DNA from: CAZHNW01 sp942491575
Lineage (GTDB): Bacteria > Spirochaetota > UBA4802 > UBA5550
Assembly: GCA_942491575.1 (NCBI GenBank)
Contig: CALOBT010000025.1
Span: 2,356,001 to 2,420,000, forward strand
Direction: 5' to 3'
Length of the DNA stretch: 64,000 nucleotides
Of the stretch, positions 42,715-51,504 are shown in pieces. A program made the position numbers and the translations under genes. The first letter of the stretch is position 1. Each line of letters starts with the position of its first letter. The notes beneath the pieces are model-generated. The model did no database searches. It saw only the letters and a program-made list of their open reading frames with translations, and was not told where the DNA came from.

Positions 42715-43725
42715 ATGAAACTGAAAACCCTTATCATTACAGCTGTTCTGATATTTTCCCTCAACGCCTGCGGAAATAAAAGCGGCCTGAAATTCCTGAC
42801 TATAGGTACCGGCGGTGTCACCGGGGTCTATTATCCAACAGGAGGGGCCATTGCCAGGATGGTCAACCAGAAGCAGGAGATCTATAAAATACGTGCCACA
42901 GCGGAAGCAACCAGCGGCTCCGTCTATAATATTAATGCGGTACTTTCCGGAGATCTCGACCTTGGGGTTGCACAGTCAGACCGTCAATACCAGGCAGCGA
43001 AGGGCCTGGCGGAATGGGGAAAACGCGGACCACAGAAAAACCTCCGGGCAGTCTTTTCTATTCATCCCGAATCAGTAACACTGGTCGTCTCAGAAAAAAG
43101 CGGCATTAAATCAATAAAGGATATAAAAGGCAAAAAGGTAAACCTGGGGAATCCCGGTTCAGGACATTTGCAGAATTCAAGGGATGCACTCGCCGCCTTC
43201 GGCATTACCGAAAAGGAAATCAATGCGGAGTATATAAAGGCAGTTGAAGCCGCGGGCCTCCTGCAGGATGAACGGATTGATGCCTTTTTCTATACGGTAG
43301 GTCATCCCAATGGAAGCATCAAGGAAGCAACATCAGGGCGCATTAAAGTTCGAATCATTGAATTGTCAAAACCGACCTTGAAAGACTTTTATAAAAAATT
43401 TCCCTATTATGCCCCATCTGTTATTCCAGGGCATCACTATCCCAATGCGGCCAATAGAAAAAATATTAAAAGTTTCGGCGTCAGGGCCACCCTTGTCACC
43501 TCCGCCAGGGCAGACAATAAGATTATCTATGCGGTGGTAAAGGAAGTTTTTGGTAATCTCAGTGAATTTAAAAAACTGCACCCCGCCTACGAGGGACTTA
43601 CGGCACCGGATATGCTCAAAGGGCTCACCGCACCGATACATCCCGGTGCCCTGAAATATTACCGGGAAAGCGGACTGCTCAAGCATATTCCCGTGGAACT
43701 GATTTTAAAAGAAGAAACCCTGTAA
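42715..43725 (+). CDS. TAXI-family TRAP transporter solute-binding lipoprotein
   Basis: 336 residues. The lipobox LNAC near residue 19 anchors it outside the cytoplasm. TIGTGGVTGVYYPTGGAIARMVNQ is the classic TAXI opening, followed by ATSGSVYNINAVLSGDLDLGVAQSD and VNLGNPGSGHLQNSRDALAAFG. It captures a small organic acid (glutamate and related acids are known in the family) and feeds the membrane subunit, whose gene starts 2 bases after its stop. Confidence 0.9.
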   Translation: MKLKTLIITAVLIFSLNACGNKSGLKFLTIGTGGVTGVYYPTGGAIARMVNQKQEIYKIRATAEATSGSVYNINAVLSGDLDLGVAQSDRQYQAAKGLAEWGKRGPQKNLRAVFSIHPESVTLVVSEKSGIKSIKDIKGKKVNLGNPGSGHLQNSRDALAAFGITEKEINAEYIKAVEAAGLLQDERIDAFFYTVGHPNGSIKEATSGRIKVRIIELSKPTLKDFYKKFPYYAPSVIPGHHYPNAANRKNIKSFGVRATLVTSARADNKIIYAVVKEVFGNLSEFKKLHPAYEGLTAPDMLKGLTAPIHPGALKYYRESGLLKHIPVELILKEETL

Positions 43726-43727
43726 AC

Positions 43728-45764
43728 ATGGCACTGAGGGAACGGCACTCCGCCGAGGAAATATTAAAAGCTGAAACGGGAGAGCTGAGAATTCTCCGGC
43801 CCCTTGAAAAAAAACTGGTAGCGGTTATCGGGATATCCTGGGCACTGTTTCAGCTTTCCCTTGTAGGCTTTCTCATTGTTGACAGCATCACCGTCAGGGC
43901 CATTCACCTTGCCTTCGCCTTTTCACTTCTCTTTCTGAATGTTCCCATGTTAAAAAAGGAAGGTCATATCCGGGCACTGTCAGAAAAAAATAAAATCCCC
44001 TTCATTGATTATCTCTTTGCCATTATCAGCGTACTACTTGCCCTCTACATTGTTATTGAATGGAACGAACTGACACGGAGAATGGGGGCCCTGCTCCCCC
44101 GGGATATCGTTGCGGGGGGATTCCTGGTACTGATACTCCTTGAGGCGACGCGCCGTTCCATTGGCCCGGCGCTTCCCGTCATTGCCACGGTATTTACTCT
44201 CTATGCATTTTTTGCTCCCAGCATGCCGGATTTCCTGGCAACACGGGCGGTGTCACTGAATAAATACCTCAATCAGATTGCCCTCTCCTCGGAAGGCATT
44301 TACGGTATCCCCCTGGGGGTATCCGCAACAATTGTGTATCTCTTTGTGCTCCTCGGCACAACCCTTGAAAAGGCCGGGGCGGGGCAATTCTTCACCACCA
44401 TGGCCCTGAGCCTTCTCGGACGTTTTAAAGGGGGCCCCGCCAAGGCGGCAGTTGTCTCCAGCGGGCTTTCGGGACTCGTTTCAGGATCGAGTATTGCCAA
44501 TATTGTCACTACGGGGACATTCACCATTCCCCTGATGAAAAAAGTTGGCTACCCGGACAAAAAGGCCGCCGCCATTGAAGTCGCCTCCAGTACAGACGGG
44601 CAGCTGATGCCTCCAATCATGGGGGCCGCCGCCTTTATCATCGCAGAGTATGTCAATGTTCCCTATATCGAAGTAGTCAAGGCGGCGGCCATTCCTGCAT
44701 TCGTTTCATACGCGGCACTCTTTTATATTACGCACCTGGAGGCCTCCCGGCTGGGAATGATCGGGTTACCGAGAAATGAACTTCCCCCCTTTAGAAAAAC
44801 AATGAAGGAGGGTTTTCACTACCTGCTTCCGATAACCCTTCTGGTCATAGAACTTGTGGTACTTCGCCACTCCGCGGAAATGGCGGCGTACCGTTCCATA
44901 CTCCTCCTCTGCGCCGTTATCCTTTACCAGGAGATAAGGCATTCATGGAGCACAAAAACAGGATTCATAAATGCCGCAACGAATACACTGCAGATTATCG
45001 GAAAGGGTTTTGTCGCTGGATCACGCAACATGGTTATCGTCGCCCTTGCAACCGCAACAGCTGGTATCATTGTCGGTATCGTCGGCATGGGACTTGGGGG
45101 TATGATAACCCGAATTGTGGAGGTTCTCTCAAGCGGTAATGTATTTCTCCTGCTCCTGATAACTGCAGTGGCGAGTCTTCTCCTCGGGATGGGGCTTCCC
45201 ACCACGGCGACATACATAGTAATGGCTTCAATCACGGCGCCGGTAATCGTCACCGTTGGGGCGAAATACGGTTTCGCCATTCCACTCATGGCGAGTCACC
45301 TATTCTGTTTTTATTTCGGGATACTTGCCGATGATACTCCCCCGGTGGGCCTGGCGGCATACGCCGCCTCGGCAATTGCCGGCTCTGACCCGATACAGAC
45401 GGGCCTCCAGGGATTTCTCTATGACCTGCGCACCGCAATTATTCCCTTCTTTTTTGTATTTAATCCGGACCTGATACTCCACGGCATCACAAGCTGGAGC
45501 CAGGGGATCCTGATTTTTACCATGGCGGTTTTCGCCGCCTTTGCATTTACTTCCGCCATACAGGGATGGTACCTCACGCGAAACCGCTGGTACGATGCCC
45601 CTCTGCTGCTGAGTGCAACACTGATCCTTTTCCATCCCGGATCAGTATCGGGTCTTATTGGTTTTAATTATTCAGACAGGTACTTGCTTTACCCGGCGGG
45701 AATTGCTATAATGATCGTAGTTTATTTTATGCAGAGAATACGTATGAGGGAAGGCCCCTCTTGA
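43728..45764 (+). CDS. Fused TRAP transporter permease (DctQ-DctM type)
   Basis: 678 residues. About four N-terminal helices (small subunit part, about 30-145) are fused to a DctM-like large subunit with LVSGSSIANIVTTGTFTIPLMKKVGYPDKKAAAIEVASSTDGQLMPPIMGAAAFII and LLLGMGLPTTATYIVMASITAPVIV. This fusion is normal for TAXI-type TRAP systems and imports the substrate with Na+. It is coupled to the binding-protein gene. Its stop codon lies inside the left arm of a hairpin that may end the transcript. Confidence 0.9.
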   Translation: MALRERHSAEEILKAETGELRILRPLEKKLVAVIGISWALFQLSLVGFLIVDSITVRAIHLAFAFSLLFLNVPMLKKEGHIRALSEKNKIPFIDYLFAIISVLLALYIVIEWNELTRRMGALLPRDIVAGGFLVLILLEATRRSIGPALPVIATVFTLYAFFAPSMPDFLATRAVSLNKYLNQIALSSEGIYGIPLGVSATIVYLFVLLGTTLEKAGAGQFFTTMALSLLGRFKGGPAKAAVVSSGLSGLVSGSSIANIVTTGTFTIPLMKKVGYPDKKAAAIEVASSTDGQLMPPIMGAAAFIIAEYVNVPYIEVVKAAAIPAFVSYAALFYITHLEASRLGMIGLPRNELPPFRKTMKEGFHYLLPITLLVIELVVLRHSAEMAAYRSILLLCAVILYQEIRHSWSTKTGFINAATNTLQIIGKGFVAGSRNMVIVALATATAGIIVGIVGMGLGGMITRIVEVLSSGNVFLLLLITAVASLLLGMGLPTTATYIVMASITAPVIVTVGAKYGFAIPLMASHLFCFYFGILADDTPPVGLAAYAASAIAGSDPIQTGLQGFLYDLRTAIIPFFFVFNPDLILHGITSWSQGILIFTMAVFAAFAFTSAIQGWYLTRNRWYDAPLLLSATLILFHPGSVSGLIGFNYSDRYLLYPAGIAIMIVVYFMQRIRMREGPS

Positions 45765-45792
45765 AGGTGAGGATGGCCTTCCTCACCTTCAA
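45761..45792. repeat. Perfect palindromic element P1 at the TRAP permease stop
   Basis: TTGAAGGTGAGGA-TGGCCT-TCCTCACCTTCAA, a 13-bp stem with 6-base loop that overlaps the permease stop codon. No T-run follows. It shares the outer GAAGGYG motif with three other palindromes in the next 6 kb. Confidence 0.55.
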
Positions 45793-45810
45793 AAAGAAAA
45801 GGAGGCACCC

Positions 45811-46269
45811 ATGACACTATACCTGGTACAGCACGGAAAGGCCCACGCAAAGGGAGAAAAACCTGACCGGCCCCTCACCCCGGAGGGCATCGCGGATGTA
45901 ACACGTATTGCCGAGGTTGCCGCCGGTTACGGCATTGAGGTAAAGGAAATCCGTCACAGCGGAAAAACCCGCGCCGCGGAGACCGCGGAAATTATGGGGC
46001 AGCACCTCCTGAAAACCGGAAGCCCCGATATTATGGCGGGACTCGCCCCGAATGATGATGTGGACCCCATCATACACAAACTGAAGGACCACCGGGACAT
46101 AATGCTGGTGGGGCATCAGCCCTTCCTGGGTAAAATGCTTGCCAGGCTGGTGACCGGTGATGAAGATGTCACAGTTTTCGGATTTCAGAACGGGGGTATC
46201 GTCTGCCTCGACTTTAATGAAGATACCGGGTGGTATATCCGCTGGAGTCTCAGTCCCACAATAGGATAA
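45811..46269 (+). CDS. SixA-type phosphohistidine phosphatase
   Basis: 152 residues. LVQHGKAHAKGEKPDRPLTPEG holds the RHG-like catalytic His (here QHG, with Gln for the usual Arg). IRHSGKTRAAETAEIM and DIMLVGHQPFLGKML supply the second His and the phosphate pocket. SixA removes phosphate from His residues of phosphorelay (HPt) or PTS-type proteins. The RHG-to-QHG change is common in this subfamily. GGAGG ribosome site. It follows the TRAP operon, but a hairpin separates them. Confidence 0.8.
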   Translation: MTLYLVQHGKAHAKGEKPDRPLTPEGIADVTRIAEVAAGYGIEVKEIRHSGKTRAAETAEIMGQHLLKTGSPDIMAGLAPNDDVDPIIHKLKDHRDIMLVGHQPFLGKMLARLVTGDEDVTVFGFQNGGIVCLDFNEDTGWYIRWSLSPTIG

Positions 46270-46289
46270 CAGGACGCAGAAGCTAAATA

Positions 46290-46748
46290 ATGAAATATAC
46301 TTTTAAAAATATTCCTCCAGGTGTAATCCTGAAATATTCACTGCTCCAGGTGCCCGCCCTGGGTCTGGTACTCTATCTCATTTCAATTCTCGATGCAAAA
46401 TTTCAGCTTCCCCAACTTCTTACCGCAGGAACCGTCATTGTCTGGATACTGAAGGATATTTTCGTCCTTCCCGTTGTATGGCGCTCATATGATTCACGGG
46501 GAGATTCCGCGATGAATAAAATGAATGGACGCCGGGGAATTGTACATCAGTGCCTCGATCCGGAGGGACTGATAAAAATCGGCGCTGAGTTATGGCGGGG
46601 GGAAGTTAAAACAGATGCAGCAGGAATCGAAGCGGGACAATCCGTTACGGTCATCGGGAATAAAGGCCTGAAACTTGTTGTGGTTCCTCATGAAGAGAAT
46701 GAAGGCGTGGAAGCGCTTCCACGCCTTCATTCTCTTCATTCAAAATAA
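46290..46748 (+). CDS. NfeD-like membrane protein
   Basis: 152 residues. Two hydrophobic helices (LLQVPALGLVLYLISIL and LLTAGTVIVWILKDIFVLPVVW) are followed by an OB-fold NfeD-type domain (GRRGIVHQCLDPEGLIKIGAELWRGEVKT, AGIEAGQSVTVIGNKGLKLVVVPHE). NfeD proteins assist stomatin-type membrane proteases and scaffolds. The C-terminal 17 residues (EENEGVEALPRLHSLHSK) are encoded by a perfect palindrome, which looks like a later addition to the gene end. Confidence 0.7.
   Translation: MKYTFKNIPPGVILKYSLLQVPALGLVLYLISILDAKFQLPQLLTAGTVIVWILKDIFVLPVVWRSYDSRGDSAMNKMNGRRGIVHQCLDPEGLIKIGAELWRGEVKTDAAGIEAGQSVTVIGNKGLKLVVVPHEENEGVEALPRLHSLHSK
46690..46739. repeat. Perfect 50-bp palindrome P2 inside the NfeD-like gene end
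   Basis: Arms of 25 bp meet without a loop at 46714/46715. The core is GAAGGCGTGGAAGC and its complement. It forms the 3' coding end of the NfeD-like gene, so the protein tail is effectively specified by an inverted repeat. Confidence 0.65.
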
Positions 46749-46906
46749 ATGCTCCTATATGAACCGCCATTCATTAAAAAATGCTGTTCAAATTTTCAAC
46801 TTCATTTTATAAAGGACATCTCGGGGATGGATGTTGCAGTGATTAAACTTCCCCACCCCCTGAAAAACTTTTTAAAATACCGGAGACACCACTCCCGGGA
46901 GGAATC

Positions 46907-47755
46907 ATGAAAAAAATTTCCTGGTATCTTGTATTATTCCTGCCAATGACGGGATGCAGCAAACTTGCCACAATACCCTATCCGGGGCAGACTCCGGAAA
47001 CATGGTGCACGACCCATCCATGCACCAGCGTATCCCTTGGCTTCATTGATTTTGTTCTGGCGAAACCGACCTCTTCATTTTTTGTCTATTTCCTGGGAAT
47101 CATGACCATTGCCATTGGTATCTATTTTCTCCGAAGCCGCGGCGCCGAAAAGACGCGCCTCTGGTGGGGTATCGCCCTGATATTCTGGGGAGCCGGGGCC
47201 ATTACAGCGGGTACCAGCTACCAGGCATTCAGCTACGAGATAAAATGCGCGGGACGCCAGGTATGTTCATGGACCAGCTGGTGGGAAATCTACTACATGA
47301 TTTTTTCCGCCTTCAGCATGAACGGAATTCTTATGGCGGTTTCATTCTCCAGCACGATTGGAAAACTGAGAAGGGGCCTCCATATATATGCACCACTGAA
47401 TGCCCTGGTATACACTGCCATTGTCCTGTGGGGCGCCGTTACAGCGGATAAATTTCTTGTCTCCTTTGAACTGATGATCCTCTTCACGGGACCCAACTTC
47501 CTGATTCTTTCTGTAATCAATATAATACGTTTCATAAAAGAAAAAAGTAATATCGACCGCTCCCTGATAATTACCTGGCTCCTGATGGCCCTGGTAATGG
47601 CGGTCTACTATTTTTATCTCCTCATGGGATACACTGAAATGCTCTGGAAAAAGGGGATATGGTTTTCTTCCAATGACGTTCTCCACATCGCCCTGATTTT
47701 CTGGATGATGTATATCTACCGTACAGTTGGGAAGCAGGCAAAGGATATCGTTTGA
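46907..47755 (+). CDS. Seven-helix membrane protein with lipobox-like start
   Basis: 282 residues. The N-terminus resembles a lipoprotein signal (LVLFLPMTGCSKL), followed by a short extracytoplasmic stretch with Cys residues (WCTTHPCTSVSLG) and about seven membrane helices. ICEIYYM-like and EIKCAGRQVCSWTSWWEIYYM segments and a late SSNDVLHIALIFWMMYIYR suggest a polar His/Asp cluster in the membrane, vaguely like ceramidase/CREST-type hydrolases. I cannot assign a family. A GGAGG site precedes the ATG. Confidence 0.65.
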   Translation: MKKISWYLVLFLPMTGCSKLATIPYPGQTPETWCTTHPCTSVSLGFIDFVLAKPTSSFFVYFLGIMTIAIGIYFLRSRGAEKTRLWWGIALIFWGAGAITAGTSYQAFSYEIKCAGRQVCSWTSWWEIYYMIFSAFSMNGILMAVSFSSTIGKLRRGLHIYAPLNALVYTAIVLWGAVTADKFLVSFELMILFTGPNFLILSVINIIRFIKEKSNIDRSLIITWLLMALVMAVYYFYLLMGYTEMLWKKGIWFSSNDVLHIALIFWMMYIYRTVGKQAKDIV

Positions 47756-47803
47756 AAACGATGATGGTAATCGTCGCATGATTCGAATGCGGGTATGTCA
47801 TTT

Positions 47804-47896
47804 GTAGACGAGGATGCCTCGTATCGTAGACGAGGATGCCTCGTATCGAAGGCGAGGATGCCTCGTATCGAAGGCGAGGATGCCATCCTCGCCTTC
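47804..47896. repeat. 22-bp tandem palindromic repeats ending in palindrome P3
   Basis: Three 22-base units (47804-47825, 47826-47847, 47848-47869), each itself palindromic around GAGG-ATG-CCTC, lead into a fourth partial copy. That copy folds as GAAGGCGAGGATG-C-CATCCTCGCCTTC (47870-47896). The units change from GTAGACG to GAAGGCG along the array. It is intergenic, between the 7-TM gene and rocD. Confidence 0.7.
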
Positions 47897-47976
47897 TCGT
47901 AACACACCGCGCCTCCTTGACGCAGGGCCGACTTTCGTGTAAAATGAGATACCTTTCATAAACGGAGGTCCCCTCT

Positions 47977-49176
47977 ATGAATACTGCAGACTACATCATC
48001 CTGGAAAATAAATACGGCGCCAGAAATTATAAACCCCTTGATGTGGTAATTTCAAAGGGGGAAGGAATCTGGGTCTGGGACGTTGAAGGGAAAAAATACC
48101 TCGACTGCCTCTCCGCCTACTCCGCGGTAAACCAGGGGCACTGCCATCCCCGCATCCTGAAGGTGATGACGAAACAGGCTCAGAGCCTCACCCTCACCTC
48201 AAGGGCCTTCCGCAATGACCAGCTGGGTCTCTTTTATAAAGAGCTGTGCGAACTCACCAATTCCCACATGGTGCTTCCCATGAACAGCGGTGCCGAAGCT
48301 GTGGAAACCGCAATCAAGGCGGTACGGAAATGGGGCTATCATTCCAAGGGGGTGCCTGCGGAGAAGGCTGAAATTATAGTCTGTGAAAATAACTTCCACG
48401 GACGAACCATCACAATTATCGGTTTCAGCACGGAGGAGCAGTACCGTGAAGGCTTCGGCCCCTTTACTCCCGGCTTTGTCACGGTCCCCTTCGGCGACAT
48501 CGGCGCCCTCAAGGGGGCCATCACCCCCAATACAGTCGGATTTCTTACAGAGCCGATACAGGGAGAGGGTGGCGTCATTATCCCCCCCGACGGCTACCTG
48601 AAGCAGGCGCGGCACCTCTGCAAAGAAAACAATATCGTAATGATCCTTGATGAGATCCAGACGGGACTGGGCCGAACGGGGAAACTCCTCGCGGAGGAAC
48701 ATGAAGGGATCGAAGCGGACATGACATTGATCGGCAAGGCCCTTTCAGGAGGATACTATCCCGTTTCGGCAATTCTCTCCAATGCGGAGGTACTGGGGGT
48801 CTTCATGCCGGGAGACCACGGAAGCACCTTCGGGGGGAATCCCCTTGCCTGCGCGGTTGCCCGTGAGGCTCTGAAAATTTTGACCGAAGAGGGCCTCATA
48901 AAAAATTCCGCGAAACTCGGTGCCTACTTCAAAAATAAGCTGCAGGGTATAAAAAGTTCACATGTGAAGGAAGTACGGGGACGTGGTCTCTTCATCGGCG
49001 TTGAGCTCCACCCGGAAGCGGGGGGAGCCCGTGGATTCTGCGAGGCCCTTCTGGAGAAGGGAATCCTCTGCAAGGAGACCCATGATCACGTAATACGTTT
49101 TGCCCCGCCGCTGATTATAAAAAAGGAAGAAATCGACTGGGCCCTTGAACTAATTGAGGATGTCCTCACGTCATGA
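47977..49176 (+). CDS. rocD: Ornithine aminotransferase
   Basis: 399 residues. Fold-type I PLP enzyme with NKYGARNYKPLDVVISKGEGIWVWDVEGKKYLDCLSAYSAVNQGHCHPRI at the N-terminus (ornithine-aminotransferase signature), FHGRTITIIGFS, EPIQGEGGVIIPPDGYL, ILDEIQTGLGRTGK and the PLP Lys in LIGKALSGGYYPVSA. Reaction: L-ornithine + 2-oxoglutarate to glutamate semialdehyde + glutamate. GGAGG ribosome site. The following convergent genes are amino-acid transporters, which fits a catabolic role. Confidence 0.9.
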   Translation: MNTADYIILENKYGARNYKPLDVVISKGEGIWVWDVEGKKYLDCLSAYSAVNQGHCHPRILKVMTKQAQSLTLTSRAFRNDQLGLFYKELCELTNSHMVLPMNSGAEAVETAIKAVRKWGYHSKGVPAEKAEIIVCENNFHGRTITIIGFSTEEQYREGFGPFTPGFVTVPFGDIGALKGAITPNTVGFLTEPIQGEGGVIIPPDGYLKQARHLCKENNIVMILDEIQTGLGRTGKLLAEEHEGIEADMTLIGKALSGGYYPVSAILSNAEVLGVFMPGDHGSTFGGNPLACAVAREALKILTEEGLIKNSAKLGAYFKNKLQGIKSSHVKEVRGRGLFIGVELHPEAGGARGFCEALLEKGILCKETHDHVIRFAPPLIIKKEEIDWALELIEDVLTS

Positions 49177-49191
49177 ATTCGATGATCGTCA

Positions 49192-50523
49192 TTACGATTC
49201 CACGTCGTGAAGAAGATCCTCCTGTTTCGCCACGGCGTAGGTGCAGACCATGTCTCCGGTAACATTATTCATGGTTTCGAACATATCAAGGATCGGATTT
49301 ATACCGAGTGCAAGGGCGACAATAACGGCAACCTGGGGATTGCTCAGCCCCATTGTCTGAAGGATGATAAATAGAAGCATTACACTTCCCCCGGGAACCC
49401 CCCCAACCCCCACGGAAACCAGTACCGTGGTAATTACAAAGACTATAAGTTCACCCGCAGTCAGATCGATACCGAAAATATTTGCTGCAAGGACTGCAAA
49501 CATCGGAAGGTGAACACAGACCCCGTCCATATTAATGGTTGCCCCGAGAGGGAGAGAAAAACTGGCAATCTCCTCGTTGATTCCGAGATCCTCGGTGGAA
49601 ACCTTCATCGAAACGGGAAGTGTCGCGGCACTTGATCTTGTGACAAAGGCCATGATGCTTGCCTCTTCCATACGCTTCATGAGAGAAAAGGGATTCTGGC
49701 GCGTCGTCACCAGGAGCAGTATCGGATAGACAACCAGAACCATGATCATTATCCCCCCGATGACACCGAGAAGAACACTCACATATGGGCCGACAATCTG
49801 CGGCCCGTAAAAGGCAAAATTAACCATGGTCAAAAAGAAAACACCAATGGGAGAATATTCAAGCACCCAGTCTACAATTTTAAAAATTACCTCCCTGGCA
49901 GCCTCAAACATATTGAGGAGCCCCTGGAGGCGTTCTTTGAGAACCGTATCCTCACTGTTTTCCATGAGGACCCGGAGGGCGAGGCCGAACATAATTGAAA
50001 AGACAATAATGGGGAGGAAGTTTCCCGTCGCCAGTGACTTAAAGGGATTCTGGAACATGTTAAGTATGAGGTCTTTGAAACTGCTGGAAGTCACTGCCTT
50101 CTGGGCGACATCCGCCGCCTTGGAGGAGAGGGCCCCCGCCATGGCCTTCCAGTTACCGAGATCGGCACCGCTGCCGGGATCAACAGCCAGGGCAATAATT
50201 ACACCGACTCCCGCTGCAAGAAATGAGCAGAAAAAATACCAGAGTATTACCTTCAGGCCGACACGCCCGAACTTATTCACGGGGAGTGAAGCTGCTCCCA
50301 CCACAAGGGAGGCAAAGATGACCGGTATTACGATCATCTTCAGCATATTTACAAAAACTGTGCCAAAGGGAGAGAGATAAGGTATAACACTTTCCGCTAT
50401 TGGTTTCCCCCAGAGAGAGGAAAGATACCAGAGAATACCGCCGGCTGCTGCACCAAGTATAAAGCCGCCGATAATTCTTGTCAGTAATGAAGTCTGAATA
50501 TATGCCCGGATAATTCGAATCAT
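49192..50523 (-). CDS. Dicarboxylate/amino-acid:cation symporter (DAACS)
   Basis: 443 residues with about eight membrane helices and two re-entrant loops. Signature blocks: FVNMLKMIVIPVIFASLVVGAASLP, FVTRSSAATLPVSMKVSTEDLGINEEIASFSLPLGATINMDGVC, and VGGVPGGSVMLLFIILQTMGL. It imports glutamate, aspartate or dicarboxylates with Na+ or H+. It lies 21 bases downstream of the LysE-type exporter gene, so both are one operon. Confidence 0.9.
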   Translation of the reverse strand: MIRIIRAYIQTSLLTRIIGGFILGAAAGGILWYLSSLWGKPIAESVIPYLSPFGTVFVNMLKMIVIPVIFASLVVGAASLPVNKFGRVGLKVILWYFFCSFLAAGVGVIIALAVDPGSGADLGNWKAMAGALSSKAADVAQKAVTSSSFKDLILNMFQNPFKSLATGNFLPIIVFSIMFGLALRVLMENSEDTVLKERLQGLLNMFEAAREVIFKIVDWVLEYSPIGVFFLTMVNFAFYGPQIVGPYVSVLLGVIGGIMIMVLVVYPILLLVTTRQNPFSLMKRMEEASIMAFVTRSSAATLPVSMKVSTEDLGINEEIASFSLPLGATINMDGVCVHLPMFAVLAANIFGIDLTAGELIVFVITTVLVSVGVGGVPGGSVMLLFIILQTMGLSNPQVAVIVALALGINPILDMFETMNNVTGDMVCTYAVAKQEDLLHDVES

Positions 50524-50543
50524 GTTAAGCTCCCTATTTTATA

Positions 50544-51230
50544 TTACATGCCTGATACGATACCGAGATCGAAGTTGAATACCAGGCAAAGAAGTTTCAC
50601 AATAAAATACAGGACCAGAAATCCGAGAACGGCAATAATAAACATATTCGCCCCGAAAAGAAAATTTTCAGAGAAGGATTTCTTCACCCTGTTAACGATC
50701 ACAGAAATGACAATGAGGTATCCCCCGAGACCAATGCAGGCCGATGCAATAAACAGAATTTTAATTCCCGCAGTTACGGGATTAAAAAGATTCAAATCAA
50801 GAAAAAAACGGTATCCTATAACCCACCATACAATCATGCCTGGATTCGAAATGGCAAGGGTAAATCCTTCCAGGTATGATATACGACCATGATACTCGAT
50901 GACATGGGGTTCTTTATGGGTCATATCATGACGTTCCCGATACATCTTCATCAGCAAAAAGGTAAGGACCAGAATACCAAAGATGTAGATACCGATCTGC
51001 ACCTCCTTCTTGGCAAGGAAGTAGCCAAAGCCGAAGAGTGTGAGAATCCCCAGTATCATATCTGAAGTAACGGAACCCGCTGCAGTCAAAACTGCCGCCC
51101 TGAGATGCCCACCGAGGGAACGCTTGATAACCCGCAACTGAACTGCCCCGACGGGAATAGTGGAGACGGCCCCTAAAAATATCCCGAAGAACAGGGTTCC
51201 AAAAAGTTTTCCGATGTATATAATATCCAT
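50544..51230 (-). CDS. LysE/RhtB-family amino-acid exporter
   Basis: 228 residues from the ATG at 51230 (AGGAAAG upstream). Six hydrophobic helices with FLGAVSTIPVGAVQLRVIKRSLGGHLRAAVLTAAGSVTSDMILGIL (LysE signature with Pro-Val-Gly and the Asp) and EGFTLAISNPGMIVWWVIGYRF. The family exports amino acids. It is co-transcribed with the symporter, giving an import/export pair. Upstream is the palindrome P4 and repeat array. Confidence 0.8.
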   Translation of the reverse strand: MDIIYIGKLFGTLFFGIFLGAVSTIPVGAVQLRVIKRSLGGHLRAAVLTAAGSVTSDMILGILTLFGFGYFLAKKEVQIGIYIFGILVLTFLLMKMYRERHDMTHKEPHVIEYHGRISYLEGFTLAISNPGMIVWWVIGYRFFLDLNLFNPVTAGIKILFIASACIGLGGYLIVISVIVNRVKKSFSENFLFGANMFIIAVLGFLVLYFIVKLLCLVFNFDLGIVSGM

Positions 51231-51289
51231 TTTCTTTCCTGAATAGCGTTGACAGATAACAAATTTTGTCCTATACGTCAAGATATATC

Positions 51290-51343
51290 CATTTATCTAC
51301 TTGAAGGTGACATTGGCCAATGTCACCTTCAAGTAGATAAATG
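51290..51343. repeat. Perfect 54-bp palindrome P4
   Basis: Arms of 27 bp meet at 51316/51317 (centre CATTGG|CCAATG), with the outer motif CTTGAAGGTGACATTGG. It lies between the LysE-type operon (minus) and the deacylase gene (plus). Confidence 0.7.
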
Positions 51344-51370
51344 TCACCTTCAAGTAGACCAATGTCACCT
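51319..51370. repeat. 21-bp tandem direct repeats overlapping palindrome P4
   Basis: Two full units of AATGTCACCTTCAAGTAGA plus two variable bases (51319-51339 and 51340-51360), and a partial third (51361-51370). The right arm of P4 is itself the first unit, so the palindrome and the array share sequence. Confidence 0.6.
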
Positions 51371-51504
51371 GCCAAAAAACGAATGGGCCTCCAAAAGGCT
51401 TATTCCAATATCATACATTTTATTCTTGTAATAATTTAAATACCCTTAGAGATTGAGCATTAAAGCGAGATTGACAATGTCGCTTTCAGAGAAGGGAGTC
51501 TGCT

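Noticed and set aside
47804..47896. CRISPR array
   Set aside because: Units are contiguous with no spacers, and each is palindromic within 22 bases. No cas gene is present.
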